Notes under the pieces: generated by a model
Database searches by the model: none
Told to the model about the DNA's origin: nothing
What the model saw: the letters and a program-made list of their open reading frames with translations, nothing else
Assembly: GCF_030817535.1 (NCBI RefSeq)
Contig: NZ_JAUSZL010000002.1
Location: forward strand, 3,224,001-3,288,000
DNA from: Streptomyces sp. V3I8
GTDB taxonomy: Bacteria; Actinomycetota; Actinomycetes; Streptomycetales; Streptomycetaceae
DNA: 64,000 nt
Direction of reading: 5' to 3'
In this document: one piece after another, positions 1-8,321 of the stretch
How positions within the stretch are numbered: position 1 is the first letter of the stretch
Layout: each line of letters begins with the position of its first letter
Made by a program: the position numbers and the translations under genes

Positions 1-300
1 GTCCTGGAGTCGGTCCGGCTGCTCGCGAACGTCTCCCGGCTGCTCGCCGACCGCACCGTGGACGGCATCACCGCCAACCGTGAGCGGGCCCGTGAGTACG
101 CCGAGTCGTCGCCGTCGGTCGTGACACCGCTGAACAAGTACATCGGGTACGAGGAGGCCGCGAAGGTCGCCAAGAAGGCGCTGGCCGAGCGGCGGACCAT
201 CCGCGAGGTCGTCCTGGACTCCGGTTACGTCGAGCGCGGGGACCTCACCCGGGAGCAGCTGGACGAGGCCCTGGATGTCCTGCGGATGACACGGCCGTGA
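1..300 (+). CDS. fumC: Fumarate hydratase class II, C-terminal part
   Basis: This is the C-terminal 99 residues of class II fumarase, the cytosolic TCA-cycle enzyme that interconverts fumarate and L-malate. The window opens inside the gene; the frame is open from base 1 and ends at TGA 298-300. Visible are the segment [20 protein letters not shown], the helix [15 protein letters not shown] and a tail with VVLDSGYV, all typical of the C-terminal domain of this family. The substrate-binding and catalytic loops lie upstream, outside the window. Identity is confident; completeness of the gene cannot be judged. Confidence 0.93.
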   Translation, partial: VLESVRLLANVSRLLADRTVDGITANRERAREYAESSPSVVTPLNKYIGYEEAAKVAKKALAERRTIREVVLDSGYVERGDLTREQLDEALDVLRMTRP

Positions 301-360
301 CGTCGTCCGGCGCGCAGGCGAACCATGGCGCCGGCCGCGGCGTCGTATGCCCCGGGCACC

Positions 361-366
361 TAATAT
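361..366 (+). promoter_or_regulatory. -10 box TAATAT of a probable leaderless promoter
   Basis: TAATAT stands six bases before the ATG at 373, so the first transcribed base would be the A of the start codon. No Shine-Dalgarno sequence precedes that ATG, which fits a leaderless transcript, a common arrangement in Streptomyces. No clear -35 box is seen. Confidence 0.5.
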
Positions 367-372
367 CTGTTC

Positions 373-1065
373 ATGGCAGAGGGCGGAGCGGTGACAGACG
401 TGGAATCGGGCGGTCCGGCGGCGTACTGGAACCCCGGGAGTCAGATCCTGTGGCGGTACCGGGAGAACGCCGGTGAGCGCTTCCACATCGTGCGTCCCGT
501 GACCGTCGTGCGGGACGACGAGGAACTGCTCGCCGTCTGGCTGGCCCCGGGGACGCAGTGCACGAAGCCCGTCCTCGCGGACGGCACGCCGGTGCACGCG
601 GAGCCGCTGGAGTCCCGCTACACCAAGCCGCGGACCGTGCAGCGCGACCGCTGGTTCGGCACGGGCGTGCTCAAGCTGGCGCGGCCGGGCCAGCCCTGGT
701 CGGTGTGGCTGTTCTGGGAGCCGGGCTGGCAGTTCAAGAACTGGTACGTCAACCTGGAGGAACCGCTGGCCAGATGGGCCGGCGGGGTCGACTCCGAGGA
801 CCACTTCCTGGACATCTCGGTGCACCCGGACCGCAGTTGGGGCTGGCGCGACGAGGACGAGTTCGCGCAGGCCCAGCGGGACGGCCTGATGGACGAGCGG
901 CTGGCGGCGCGCGTCAGGGAGGCCGGGCGGGCGGCGGTGGAGGTGATCCGGCGCTGGGGTCCGCCGTTCTCGGACGGCTGGGAGCGCTGGCGCCCCGATC
1001 CGGCCTGGTCCGTACCGCCCCTGCCGGACGACTGGGATCGCACGCCCGCGTACGTGTCCACATGA
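373..1065 (+). CDS. DUF402 domain protein (putative nucleoside diphosphatase-like)
   Basis: A 230-residue soluble protein with the DUF402 core: the stretch VWLFWEPGWQFKNWYVNLEEP (about residues 115-135), followed by the acidic DISVHPDRSWGWRDEDEF segment. Family knowledge: DUF402 proteins include FomD and related metal-dependent nucleoside di/triphosphate hydrolases that use clustered Asp/Glu; the acidic cluster around residues 140-165 is present here. The substrate is not known from sequence. The ATG at 373 is preferred because it follows a TAATAT -10 box directly; GTG 391, behind a GGAG-like stretch, is an alternative start that removes six residues. It lies 72 bases after fumC and is probably transcribed separately. 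Confidence 0.75.
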   Translation: MAEGGAVTDVESGGPAAYWNPGSQILWRYRENAGERFHIVRPVTVVRDDEELLAVWLAPGTQCTKPVLADGTPVHAEPLESRYTKPRTVQRDRWFGTGVLKLARPGQPWSVWLFWEPGWQFKNWYVNLEEPLARWAGGVDSEDHFLDISVHPDRSWGWRDEDEFAQAQRDGLMDERLAARVREAGRAAVEVIRRWGPPFSDGWERWRPDPAWSVPPLPDDWDRTPAYVST

Positions 1066-1477
1066 GACCCTTGATGCGCCCCCGTGGTAGAACCGTAGGA
1101 TCGTCCTCCGCAACGAACAACAGCGAACAGCAACGAACAGAACGAAGAGAGCGAAGAGAACGGCCCGTCAGGGCCGGTGCAGGGCACCGTCGTTGAGAAG
1201 CGGTGGCCGGACGGCGGACGGGTGCATCCGGCAACTCCCGCACGATGCGCTGGGCTTGACCGAACGTCACCGAGGGGCGGCAGGACGTGAGCGAGGGGTA
1301 CGAGGGCCACGGCGGCACGGCTCGGAGCCGGCGAATCAGGTTGTTCCCGCCGGTGTCCGAAGGTCCTTCTTCTGAGAGGCTGTCTGATCACGCGGGAAAT
1401 CCGTTCCTGGGGCACGCATTCCGGGTATCGGGTTCTTCGCGGGACGAACTGCACGCAGGGCGCGCAGCACCGGACGG
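1066..1477. other. 412-base intergenic leader region before the phosphatase gene
   Basis: No convincing gene is seen. A TAGGAT -10-like box lies at 1096-1101. Between about 1110 and 1160 the strand is unusually rich in A and G, with repeated GAACA and GAAGAG words that would give an unstructured leader. Two short hairpins follow that share bases and cannot form together: CGGCCC 1161-1166 with GGGCCG 1171-1176, and CGGTGC 1175-1180 with GCACCG 1184-1189. Open frames here have poor third-position G/C bias and were not called. Confidence 0.4.
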
Positions 1478-3652
1478 ATGGATTCGACACGCGTGACGGA
1501 GCACCCCACCTCCCATGAGCGCCGGCAGCCGAGCGCTGCCCGGCCCACGGCCCCCGCGGACCCTCGCGGGGCGCTCCTGCGTACCCCTGAGCCGCCGGTA
1601 CCGGGCTCAGCCGGTTTACCCGCGCAGGGACGGATCGCAGGCACCCCCGCACCGCCGGGGGCCACAGACATGCCCGTCCCGGACGCCCGGGCCGCCGCCA
1701 CCGGCACGCCCGCCGCGTCGGGTCCCCCGGCCGGCAGCGAGGGCCCGCCCGCGCCCTCGGGAGGGCACGGCCCGGCCGACCCGCCCGCCGGGTCCGGTCC
1801 CGGGCGGTCCCAGCCGTCCGCGAGGGAGCCCGGCCCGCACCGTCCGCGGCCCGTGCCGGAGGCGATCGTGACCCAGCCAGGTGCCGAGGCGTCCGTCCAG
1901 CAGAGCGGCAAGGACCGCCGTACGGGGCAGAGCCCGGCGCCCGGCGCGCCCATGCCGATGCGCCGCGACGGCGACCGGCTGCGGTTCGTGGGCGCCGCCA
2001 CCCGGCGGATCGCCCGCGGCATCGACCTCGACGAGATCGTGATGGGGCTGTGCCGGGCGACGGTCCCGACCTTCTCGGACGCGATCCTCGTCTATCTGCG
2101 CGATCCGCTGCCGGTGGGCGACGAGCGGCCGACCGGTCCCGTCGTGCTGCGGCTGCGGCGCACGGACCGGATCCCGGAGGACCGGGACACCGAGGGCTTC
2201 CTGCTGCCCGCGCTGCAGCCCGAGCCCGACGTGGGCGTCACCGCCGAGCTGTGCACCGTACGGCCCGGTGGCGCGCTGAACGAGGTGCTGCGCGGTGTGC
2301 GGCCCGTCTTCGCGGACGCGCCCGCCGCCCGGGCCGCGCTGCCCGAGCTGATCGGTGACGACCTGACCGTGCCGGGCGGCCAGCGCGCGATCCTCGCGCC
2401 GCTGCGCGGCCGGCGGCGGGTGATCGGTGCCGCGCTGTTCCTGCGCCGCCCCGACCGGCCCGCCTTCGAGACCGACGACCTGCTGGTCGCGGCGCAGCTC
2501 GCCACGCACAGCGCGCTCGGCATCGACAAGGCGGTGCTGTACGGGCGCGAGGCGTACATCGCGGACGAGCTGCAGCGCACCATGCTGCCCGAGACCCTGC
2601 CGCGGCCCACGGGCGTACGGCTGGCCTCCCGCTACCTGCCGGCCGCCGAGACGGCCCGGGTGGGCGGTGACTGGTACGACGCGATCCCGCTGCCCGGCAG
2701 CAGGGTCGCCCTCGTCGTCGGCGACGTCATGGGCCACTCCATGACCTCGGCGGCGATCATGGGCCAGCTGCGCACGACCGCGCAGACCCTCGCCGGGCTC
2801 GACCTGCCGCCGCAGGAGGTCCTGCACCATCTGGACGAGCAGGCCCAGCGGCTCGGCACCGACCGCATGGCGACCTGCCTGTACGCGGTGTACGACCCGG
2901 TCGCGCACCGCATCACCATCGCCAACGCCGGCCATCCGCCGCCGGTGCTGCTGCATCTGGGCGGGCGCGCCGAGGTCCTGCGCGTACCGCCGGGTGCCCC
3001 CATCGGCGTAGGCGGCGTGGACTTCGAGGCGGTCGAGCTGGACGCGCCCGCGGGCGCCACGCTGCTGCTCTACACCGACGGGCTCGTCGAGTCGCGGCTG
3101 CGGGACGTGTGGACCGGGATAGAGCAGCTGCGGGAGCGGATCGCCGCGACCGCGCAGCTGACCGGCCCCGACCACCCGCCGCCGCTGGAGGCGCTGTGCG
3201 ACGAGGTGCTCGACATGCTCGGCCCGGGCGACCGGGACGACGACATCGCGCTGCTCGCCGCCCGCTTCGACGGGATCGCGCCCAGCGATGTCGCGCTCTG
3301 GCACCTCGACCCCGAGGACTCGGCACCCGGGCGGGCCCGGCGGCTGGCCCGCAAGGCCCTGTCGCGGTGGGACATGGAGGAGCTCACGGACTCCGTGGAG
3401 CTGCTGGTCAGTGAGGTCGTCACCAACGCGGTGCGGTACGCCACGCGGCCCGTCACCCTGCGGTTGCTCCGCACGGACGTGCTGCGCTGCGAGGTGGGGG
3501 ACGACGTGCCGCAGCTGCCGCGGCTGCGCAACGCCCGGGCCACGGACGAGGGCGGGCGGGGCCTGTATCTGGTGAACAAGCTGGCCCGGCGCTGGGGGGC
3601 GACCCGGCTCAGCACCGGCAAGGTCGTGTGGTTCGAGCTGAACCACGGCTAG
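1478..3652 (+). CDS. SpoIIE-family PP2C phosphatase with GAF and HATPase domains
   Basis: A 724-residue multidomain signalling protein. Residues 1-150 are a Pro/Ala/Gly-rich disordered tail; residues about 165-330 form a GAF-like sensor; residues about 355-560 form a PP2C/SpoIIE phosphatase domain with GGDWYDAIPL and VVGDVMGHS metal-binding motifs and a late DRDDDIALLAARF acidic motif; residues about 590-724 form an anti-sigma-factor-type HATPase with LVSEVVTNAVRYA (N box) and GGRGLYLV (G box). Such proteins control sigma factors by phosphorylating (HATPase) or dephosphorylating (PP2C) anti-sigma antagonists. No membrane segment is seen, so it is cytosolic. GTG 1493 or a later codon is an alternative start because the N-terminus is low complexity. 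It is convergent with the penicillin-binding protein gene. Confidence 0.88.
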   Translation: MDSTRVTEHPTSHERRQPSAARPTAPADPRGALLRTPEPPVPGSAGLPAQGRIAGTPAPPGATDMPVPDARAAATGTPAASGPPAGSEGPPAPSGGHGPADPPAGSGPGRSQPSAREPGPHRPRPVPEAIVTQPGAEASVQQSGKDRRTGQSPAPGAPMPMRRDGDRLRFVGAATRRIARGIDLDEIVMGLCRATVPTFSDAILVYLRDPLPVGDERPTGPVVLRLRRTDRIPEDRDTEGFLLPALQPEPDVGVTAELCTVRPGGALNEVLRGVRPVFADAPAARAALPELIGDDLTVPGGQRAILAPLRGRRRVIGAALFLRRPDRPAFETDDLLVAAQLATHSALGIDKAVLYGREAYIADELQRTMLPETLPRPTGVRLASRYLPAAETARVGGDWYDAIPLPGSRVALVVGDVMGHSMTSAAIMGQLRTTAQTLAGLDLPPQEVLHHLDEQAQRLGTDRMATCLYAVYDPVAHRITIANAGHPPPVLLHLGGRAEVLRVPPGAPIGVGGVDFEAVELDAPAGATLLLYTDGLVESRLRDVWTGIEQLRERIAATAQLTGPDHPPPLEALCDEVLDMLGPGDRDDDIALLAARFDGIAPSDVALWHLDPEDSAPGRARRLARKALSRWDMEELTDSVELLVSEVVTNAVRYATRPVTLRLLRTDVLRCEVGDDVPQLPRLRNARATDEGGRGLYLVNKLARRWGATRLSTGKVVWFELNHG

Positions 3653-3727
3653 GGCGTTTCCTTCGGACCGGCCCGGGTCCGCGGGGTGGTGCGGGTGGTT
3701 CCGTCCGCCGCGGGTCCGCCGTGGTTT

Positions 3728-3767
3728 GTCGCGCGGTTCCCCGCGCCCCTTTTCCGGGGCGCGGGGT
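3728..3767. repeat. Dispersed GC-rich repeat copy forming a terminator hairpin
   Basis: CCCCGCGCCCC at 3739-3749 pairs perfectly with GGGGCGCGGGG at 3756-3766 around a TTTTCC loop. The element lies between two convergent genes, so it can end both transcripts. It belongs to the family with core GCGCGGTTCCCCGCGCCCC found again near 7.6, 11.4, 28.8, 41.2, 50.0, 52.1 and 61.2 kb. Confidence 0.75.
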
Positions 3768-3771
3768 GCTG

Positions 3772-6069
3772 CTACTCGTCGTCGTCCGGCTGGGGGTCGT
3801 CCGGGTCCGGGGGAAGTTCTATGCCTCCCGGCGGGGACGACGTCGGGCTCGTCGACGGCGGGGACGGGGTGTCGTCCGAGGGGGTCTCCTCGGGCGTGCT
3901 CTCCTCCGCGGGGCTGGACGACGGGGGCTTCGTCGTCGGTTCCTCGGAGGACGGCTCCTCGGACGGGGTCGTCGGCGTCTCGGACACCGTCGGCGTCGGC
4001 GTCGGCCGCACGGCCGCGCCCTGGTCGGTGTCCAGGTCGAACTCGGAGACGTCGCCCATCGCGCCGAAGGTGTAAGCCGCCCAGATCTGCGCCGGGTAGC
4101 CACCGCCGTTGACGCGGCCCTTGCCCGGCAGCAGCCCGGTGGCACCCGTCAGGGAGACCTGCTTGTGCGGGGGCTTGTCGTCCTCGCCGAACAGCCCCAC
4201 CGAGGTCACGAGATCCGGGGTGTAACCCGTGAACCAGGCCGACCGGTTGAAGTCGGACGTACCCGTCTTGCCGGCGACCTGCTGGCCGTCCCGGTCCGGG
4301 TTGTCGCGTACCGACGTCCTCGCCGTACCGTCGTCGACCACGCCCGTCAGCACGGAGGTGACCGTGTCGGCGGCCTCACGGCTGACGACCCGCTCGCCGA
4401 TCGCGTCCGGGAGATCGACCCTGCGGTCCTTGTGCTGGACCGACTTCACGAGGGCCGGTGTCACCTTCTTGCCGTGGTTGTCGAGGGTCGCGTAGACGCC
4501 GGCCATCTCCAGCGGGCTGGCGCCCATGGTGCCCAGGGTCTGCGCGGGCACCGACTTGACGCCCTCGACGTCCATGCCCAGCTCGCCCGCGGTCTTCATG
4601 ACCTGGTCCATGCCGACGTCGAGGCCCATCTGCGCGAAGACGGAGTTGATGGACTTGTTCATCGCGGTCTGCACGGTGACGTCGCCGTAGTCGACGTCGT
4701 CCTCGTTCGGCGGGGAGAAGCCGACCTTCGTCCCGTCGTCGAGGACGGGACGCCTGCTGGTGCCGTCGTAGATCGTGTTCGCCGTGATCGGCTGGTCGTC
4801 CTGGGTCGTGGCGTCCTTGTCGACCGCCGCGGCGAGGATCACCGGCTTGAAGGTGGAGGCAGGCTGGTAGTCGCGGCGCGTCGCGTTGTTCGTGTAGTGC
4901 TTCACGTAGTCCACGCCGCCGTACATCGCGAGGACCCGGCCGGTCTTCGGGTCGACGGAGACCGCGCCGGCCTGCACGTCGGCGTCGACCTTGCGCTTCT
5001 TGCCGTCGAGCTTGCCGGTCAGCCTGGCCTTGACGGCCTTCTCCAGCTGGGCCTGCTTCTTCTTGTCGATGTTCAGGGTGATGGTCCAGCCGCCCGCCTT
5101 GACCATCGTCTCGGCCTCGTTCGTGTCGGCGGCCGTGCCCTGCTCGACGAGCTGCTTCTCGAGGGCCGTGTTGGCGGCCTCGACCAGGTAGCCGGCCTGG
5201 CCCTCCAGGCCGGGCGCGCCCTGCGGGTCCTCCGGCACGGGGAACTTCATCGCGTCGCGCTTCCCGGAACTCAGCCAGCCCTCGCCGACCATGTTGTCCA
5301 GGACGTAGTTCCAGCGGTTGGTGACGAGCTTCTTGCTGGTGTCGCTGGCGACCGCCCAGTCGTACTGGCTCGGGGCCTGGAGCAGGGCTGCCAGGTACGC
5401 GCCCTGCTGGACGTTCAGGTCGCTCGCGTCGACACGGTAGTACGCCTGCGCGGCGGCCTGGATGCCCCAGGCGTTGCGGCCGTAGTAGCTGGTGTTGATG
5501 TAACCCGCGAGGATGGCGTCCTTGGACTTCTGGCGGTCCACCTTCAGCGAGATGACCAGTTCCTTCAGCTTGCGCGTGACGGTCTGGTCCTGCGTGAGGT
5601 AGTAGTTCTTGACGTACTGCTGGGTGATCGTCGAGCCGCCCTGCTTGCCCTTGCCGGACAAGGTGTTCAGCAGTCCGCGGGCCGTGCCCCTGAAGTCGAC
5701 GCCGGCGTCCTTGTAGAAGGACTTGTTCTCGGCGGCGACGAAGGTCATCCGCACACCCTTGTCGAGCTGGTCCAGGTCGACCAGCTCACGGTTGACCTCG
5801 CCGTCGCGGGCGAGCGTCGCACCGTTGCTGTACTTGTAGATGTTGCTCTGCTGCACCGCGGCCGCGTTCCCCTTGGGGACGTCGATCAGCAGGTAGAGCG
5901 CGACGAACGCGGCCATGCCGAGCAGACAGAGACCGAAGAACGCGCCGAGGATCTTCTTCCAGGTGAAGAAACGGCGTATGCCGCTCTTCCCGCCCGCCTT
6001 CGACGAGCGTTTCGGCGCGCCGCGGTGGCCACCACGCTGCCGCGCTCGTCTCTCATCCGCTCGTCCCAT
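3772..6069 (-). CDS. Bifunctional penicillin-binding protein (class A, GT51 plus transpeptidase)
   Basis: A 765-residue cell-wall synthase that polymerises lipid II and cross-links peptidoglycan at the outer face of the membrane. A basic cytoplasmic tail is followed by one membrane segment (about residues 38-62). The GT51 domain (about 80-250) shows AENKSFYKDAGVDFRG and GGSTITQQYVKN. The transpeptidase domain (about 345-640) shows the active-site tetrad STFK, the SIN motif and KTGT. The last 100 residues are a Pro/Ser/Thr/Glu-rich tail ending in an acidic DDDE, probably wall-exposed and disordered. The ATG at 6069 has GGAG a few bases upstream. It is divergent from the SPFH gene and convergent with the phosphatase. 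Confidence 0.93.
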   Translation of the reverse strand: MGRADERRARQRGGHRGAPKRSSKAGGKSGIRRFFTWKKILGAFFGLCLLGMAAFVALYLLIDVPKGNAAAVQQSNIYKYSNGATLARDGEVNRELVDLDQLDKGVRMTFVAAENKSFYKDAGVDFRGTARGLLNTLSGKGKQGGSTITQQYVKNYYLTQDQTVTRKLKELVISLKVDRQKSKDAILAGYINTSYYGRNAWGIQAAAQAYYRVDASDLNVQQGAYLAALLQAPSQYDWAVASDTSKKLVTNRWNYVLDNMVGEGWLSSGKRDAMKFPVPEDPQGAPGLEGQAGYLVEAANTALEKQLVEQGTAADTNEAETMVKAGGWTITLNIDKKKQAQLEKAVKARLTGKLDGKKRKVDADVQAGAVSVDPKTGRVLAMYGGVDYVKHYTNNATRRDYQPASTFKPVILAAAVDKDATTQDDQPITANTIYDGTSRRPVLDDGTKVGFSPPNEDDVDYGDVTVQTAMNKSINSVFAQMGLDVGMDQVMKTAGELGMDVEGVKSVPAQTLGTMGASPLEMAGVYATLDNHGKKVTPALVKSVQHKDRRVDLPDAIGERVVSREAADTVTSVLTGVVDDGTARTSVRDNPDRDGQQVAGKTGTSDFNRSAWFTGYTPDLVTSVGLFGEDDKPPHKQVSLTGATGLLPGKGRVNGGGYPAQIWAAYTFGAMGDVSEFDLDTDQGAAVRPTPTPTVSETPTTPSEEPSSEEPTTKPPSSSPAEESTPEETPSDDTPSPPSTSPTSSPPGGIELPPDPDDPQPDDDE

Positions 6070-6252
6070 GGCTCCGTCCGCTCCGCTTCCGTCTCTCGTG
6101 TCTCACAGGTTCGTCGCCCGAGTCAGCTCAGCAAACTAACACCGCAGTCGGGGACAAACGTCTGCCGATCCGGCCTTTTACGGACGTGAGAATCAGCACC
6201 CACCTCATGGGAACCGACGATTCACGGGCATGGAAGGTTGCCGTGGCGGGTA

Positions 6253-6266
6253 AAGTGATATCACTT
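6253..6266. promoter_or_regulatory. Perfect 14-bp palindrome upstream of the SPFH gene
   Basis: AAGTGATATCACTT is fully self-complementary and lies 62 bases before the SPFH start, just ahead of an AT-rich TTAGATAG that could be a -10 box (6265-6272). This spot in a divergent control region fits an operator. The small DNA-binding-like protein encoded behind the SPFH gene, or a GntR-type regulator, could bind it; which one is not shown. Confidence 0.55.
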
Positions 6267-6327
6267 AGATAGAGCGAAGCAAGCGCCCGCACGCCGGGCG
6301 GCGGCACCACGAAACGGGGGAACACCC

Positions 6328-7275
6328 ATGTCCACGCACGACTCTCCAGGCACGGCCGCGGACGTCGCCGACGTACCCGAGATGCCCGCTCCGCGCGTAC
6401 GCGAGTTCTCCGCGCGCAGCATCGGCGGCGGGCTCGCGCTGCTGCTCGGGCTCCTCGGACTGCTGGCGGGTGTCGCGATGGTCGTCTGCGCCACGGCGGT
6501 GGAGTCCACCGGCGGCAAGGCCCTGCTCATCGTGGGCGGCGTCCTCATCGGCATCGCGTCCTTCGTCGCCATGTGCGGCCTGAACATGGTCGCCCCCGGC
6601 GAGGCCCGCGTCGTCCAGCTCTTCGGCCGCTACCGCGGCACGATCCGCGAGGACGGGCTGCGCTGGGTGAACCCGCTCACGTCCCGTACGAAGATCTCGA
6701 CGCGGGTACGCAACCACGAGACGGCCGTCCTCAAGGTCAACGACGCCTACGGCAACCCGATCGAGCTGGCGGCGGTCGTGGTGTGGAAGGTCGAGGACAC
6801 CGCGCAGGCGAGCTTCGAGGTGGACGACTTCCTGGAGTTCGTCGCCACCCAGACCGAGGCGGCCGTGCGGCACATCGCCATCGAGTACCCCTACGACGCC
6901 CATGACGAGGGGGGCCTCTCGCTGCGCGGCAACGCGGAGGAGATCACCGAGAAGCTCGCGGTCGAGCTGCACGCGCGCGTGGAGGCCGCCGGCGTGCAGA
7001 TCATCGAGTCCCGCTTCACGCATCTCGCGTACGCGCCCGAGATCGCCTCCGCGATGCTCCAGCGCCAGCAGGCCGGTGCGGTCGTCGCCGCACGGCGGCA
7101 GATCGTGGACGGCGCGGTGGGGATGGTCGAGGCGGCGCTCACGCAGCTGTCCGAACGGGACATCGTGGAACTGGACTCCGAGCGGAAGGCCGCGATGGTG
7201 TCGAACCTGCTGGTGGTGCTCTGCGGGGACCGGGCGCCGCAGCCCGTGCTGAACACGGGGTCCCTCTACCAGTGA
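6328..7275 (+). CDS. SPFH (stomatin/prohibitin/flotillin) membrane protein
   Basis: A 315-residue protein with two adjacent hydrophobic segments (about residues 30-55 and 65-88), then an SPFH/band-7 domain (about 90-290) marked by [18 protein letters not shown], the [15 protein letters not shown] segment and a coiled-coil-like [17 protein letters not shown]. Family members form membrane scaffolds that organise lipid microdomains and cell-wall or protease partners; the exact role here is unknown. GGGGGA lies seven bases before ATG 6328. The next gene overlaps its stop (GTGA), so the two are translationally coupled. The promoter region holds a perfect 14-bp palindrome. Confidence 0.88.
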   Translation: MSTHDSPGTAADVADVPEMPAPRVREFSARSIGGGLALLLGLLGLLAGVAMVVCATAVESTGGKALLIVGGVLIGIASFVAMCGLNMVAPGEARVVQLFGRYRGTIREDGLRWVNPLTSRTKISTRVRNHETAVLKVNDAYGNPIELAAVVVWKVEDTAQASFEVDDFLEFVATQTEAAVRHIAIEYPYDAHDEGGLSLRGNAEEITEKLAVELHARVEAAGVQIIESRFTHLAYAPEIASAMLQRQQAGAVVAARRQIVDGAVGMVEAALTQLSERDIVELDSERKAAMVSNLLVVLCGDRAPQPVLNTGSLYQ

Positions 7276-7526
7276 GCGCCTCTCCTCCGGAGGGGGATTC
7301 CCCTCGGCGTCGGCCGCCGCAGCAGCGCAAGCAGGTGCTGCTGCGGCTGGATCCGCTGGTGTACGAGGCACTGGCCCGGTGGGCCGGGGACGAGCTGCGG
7401 TCCGCCAACGCGCAGATCGAGTTCCTGCTGCGGCGGGCGCTCGGGGAGGCGGGGCGGCTTCCCGGCGGGGCGGGGCCGATGCCCCGGCGGGGGCGACCGC
7501 CCCTCTCCGAGGAGGCGGACGAGTAG
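7272..7526 (+). CDS. Small ribbon-helix-helix-like protein coupled to the SPFH gene
   Basis: An 84-residue basic protein starting with GTG that overlaps the SPFH stop codon. The centre reads KQVLLRLDPLVYEALARWAGDELRSANAQIEFLLRRALGEAG: a short beta strand followed by two helices, with the NAQIEFLLRRAL helix typical of Arc/MetJ-like antitoxins and repressors. The flanks are Pro/Arg-rich and probably disordered. It is a good candidate to bind the AAGTGATATCACTT palindrome ahead of its own operon, but that is inference. No toxin gene lies next to it. Confidence 0.72.
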   Translation: MSASPPEGDSPRRRPPQQRKQVLLRLDPLVYEALARWAGDELRSANAQIEFLLRRALGEAGRLPGGAGPMPRRGRPPLSEEADE

Positions 7527-7559
7527 GACGCCGTCGACCGCAGGCCGGTGGGGCCGGTC

Positions 7560-7634
7560 ACGCAGTTCCCCGCGCCCCTGAAAGGCGAAAGACCGGGGCG
7601 CGGCCCCGTGCTCCAGGGGCGCGGGGAACCGCGT
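7560..7634. repeat. Paired dispersed repeat copies forming a 20-bp-stem terminator
   Basis: Two copies of the dispersed element face each other. The left arm 7560-7580 (ACGCAGTTCCCCGCGCCCC...) pairs with 7614-7634 with one mismatch, enclosing a 33-base loop. It stands 34 bases after the stop of the SPFH operon and separates it from the PadR promoter. Confidence 0.7.
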
Positions 7635-7747
7635 GAGCCACCACGACGGCGCCGCGCCCGCCCACCCACCGGCCCGCCCCGCGGTCGGTCGCAGAACCGT
7701 GACAATCGGCCCTGACCTGCTGAGGCGCACGGTCGGGATACGGGTCC

Positions 7748-7784
7748 ACACCGTGCGTATACACACCGTGTATACGCACTGTGT
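7748..7784. promoter_or_regulatory. Long palindromic operator upstream of padR
   Basis: GTGCGTATACAC at 7753-7764 is the exact reverse complement of GTGTATACGCAC at 7768-7779, with a three-base centre. Beyond one mismatch (7752/7780) four more bases pair, giving 17-base arms. The site ends 12 bases before the padR start, where a repressor would block transcription. Autoregulation by PadR proteins through such palindromes is established for the family; binding here is inferred. Confidence 0.8.
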
Positions 7785-7796
7785 AGAGTGCTCCGC

Positions 7797-8321
7797 ATGT
7801 CCATCGGTCACACACTCCTAGGGCTCCTGGAGTCCGGGCCCCGCCACGGTTACGACCTGAAGCGGGCCTTCGACGAGAAGTTCGGTCACGACCGGCCCCT
7901 GCACTACGGCCAGGTCTATTCGACGATGTCCCGCCTGCTGAAGAACGGCCTCGTGGAGGTCGACGGGATCGAGGCGGGCGACGGTCCCGAGCGGAAGCGG
8001 TACGCCATCACCGAGGCGGGCGTCACCGACGTCCAGCGGTGGCTCGCGACCCCGGAGAAGCCGGAGCCCTACCTCCAGTCGACCCTCTACACGAAGGTCG
8101 TCCTCGCCCTCCTGACGCACCGCGACGCGTCCGACATCCTCGACACCCAGCGCTCGGAGCACCTGCGCATGATGCGCATCCTCACCGACCGCAAGCGCAA
8201 GGGCGACCTCGCCGACCAGCTGATCTGCGACCACGCCCTCTTCCATCTCGAGGCGGACCTGCGGTGGCTGGAACTCACCGCCGCGCGCCTCGGCAAACTC
8301 GCAGAGGCGGTGACCCGATGA
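7797..8321 (+). CDS. PadR-family transcriptional repressor
   Basis: A 174-residue PadR regulator. The N-terminal winged helix begins SIGHTLLGLLESGPRHGYDLKR and contains the YGQVYSTMSRLLKNGLVEV recognition region; a helical dimerisation domain follows (about residues 90-170). ATG 7797 is chosen because the conserved N-terminus starts there; GTG 7788 in the same frame is less likely. Its stop overlaps the ABC ATPase start (ATGA), and the three genes form one operon. PadR members commonly repress an adjacent drug-export operon until a ligand binds, which is the likely role here. The palindrome just upstream is the probable operator. Confidence 0.92.
   Translation: MSIGHTLLGLLESGPRHGYDLKRAFDEKFGHDRPLHYGQVYSTMSRLLKNGLVEVDGIEAGDGPERKRYAITEAGVTDVQRWLATPEKPEPYLQSTLYTKVVLALLTHRDASDILDTQRSEHLRMMRILTDRKRKGDLADQLICDHALFHLEADLRWLELTAARLGKLAEAVTR

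Noticed and set aside
1193..1496. Small open frames between the DUF402 and phosphatase genes
   Set aside because: They end in or overlap the phosphatase start, have weak codon bias and no recognisable product.
3628..6189. An 853-codon plus-strand open frame opposite the penicillin-binding protein
   Set aside because: Composition is typical of an antisense shadow (Val/Arg/Leu/Gly), it has no motif, and the opposite strand encodes an intact enzyme.
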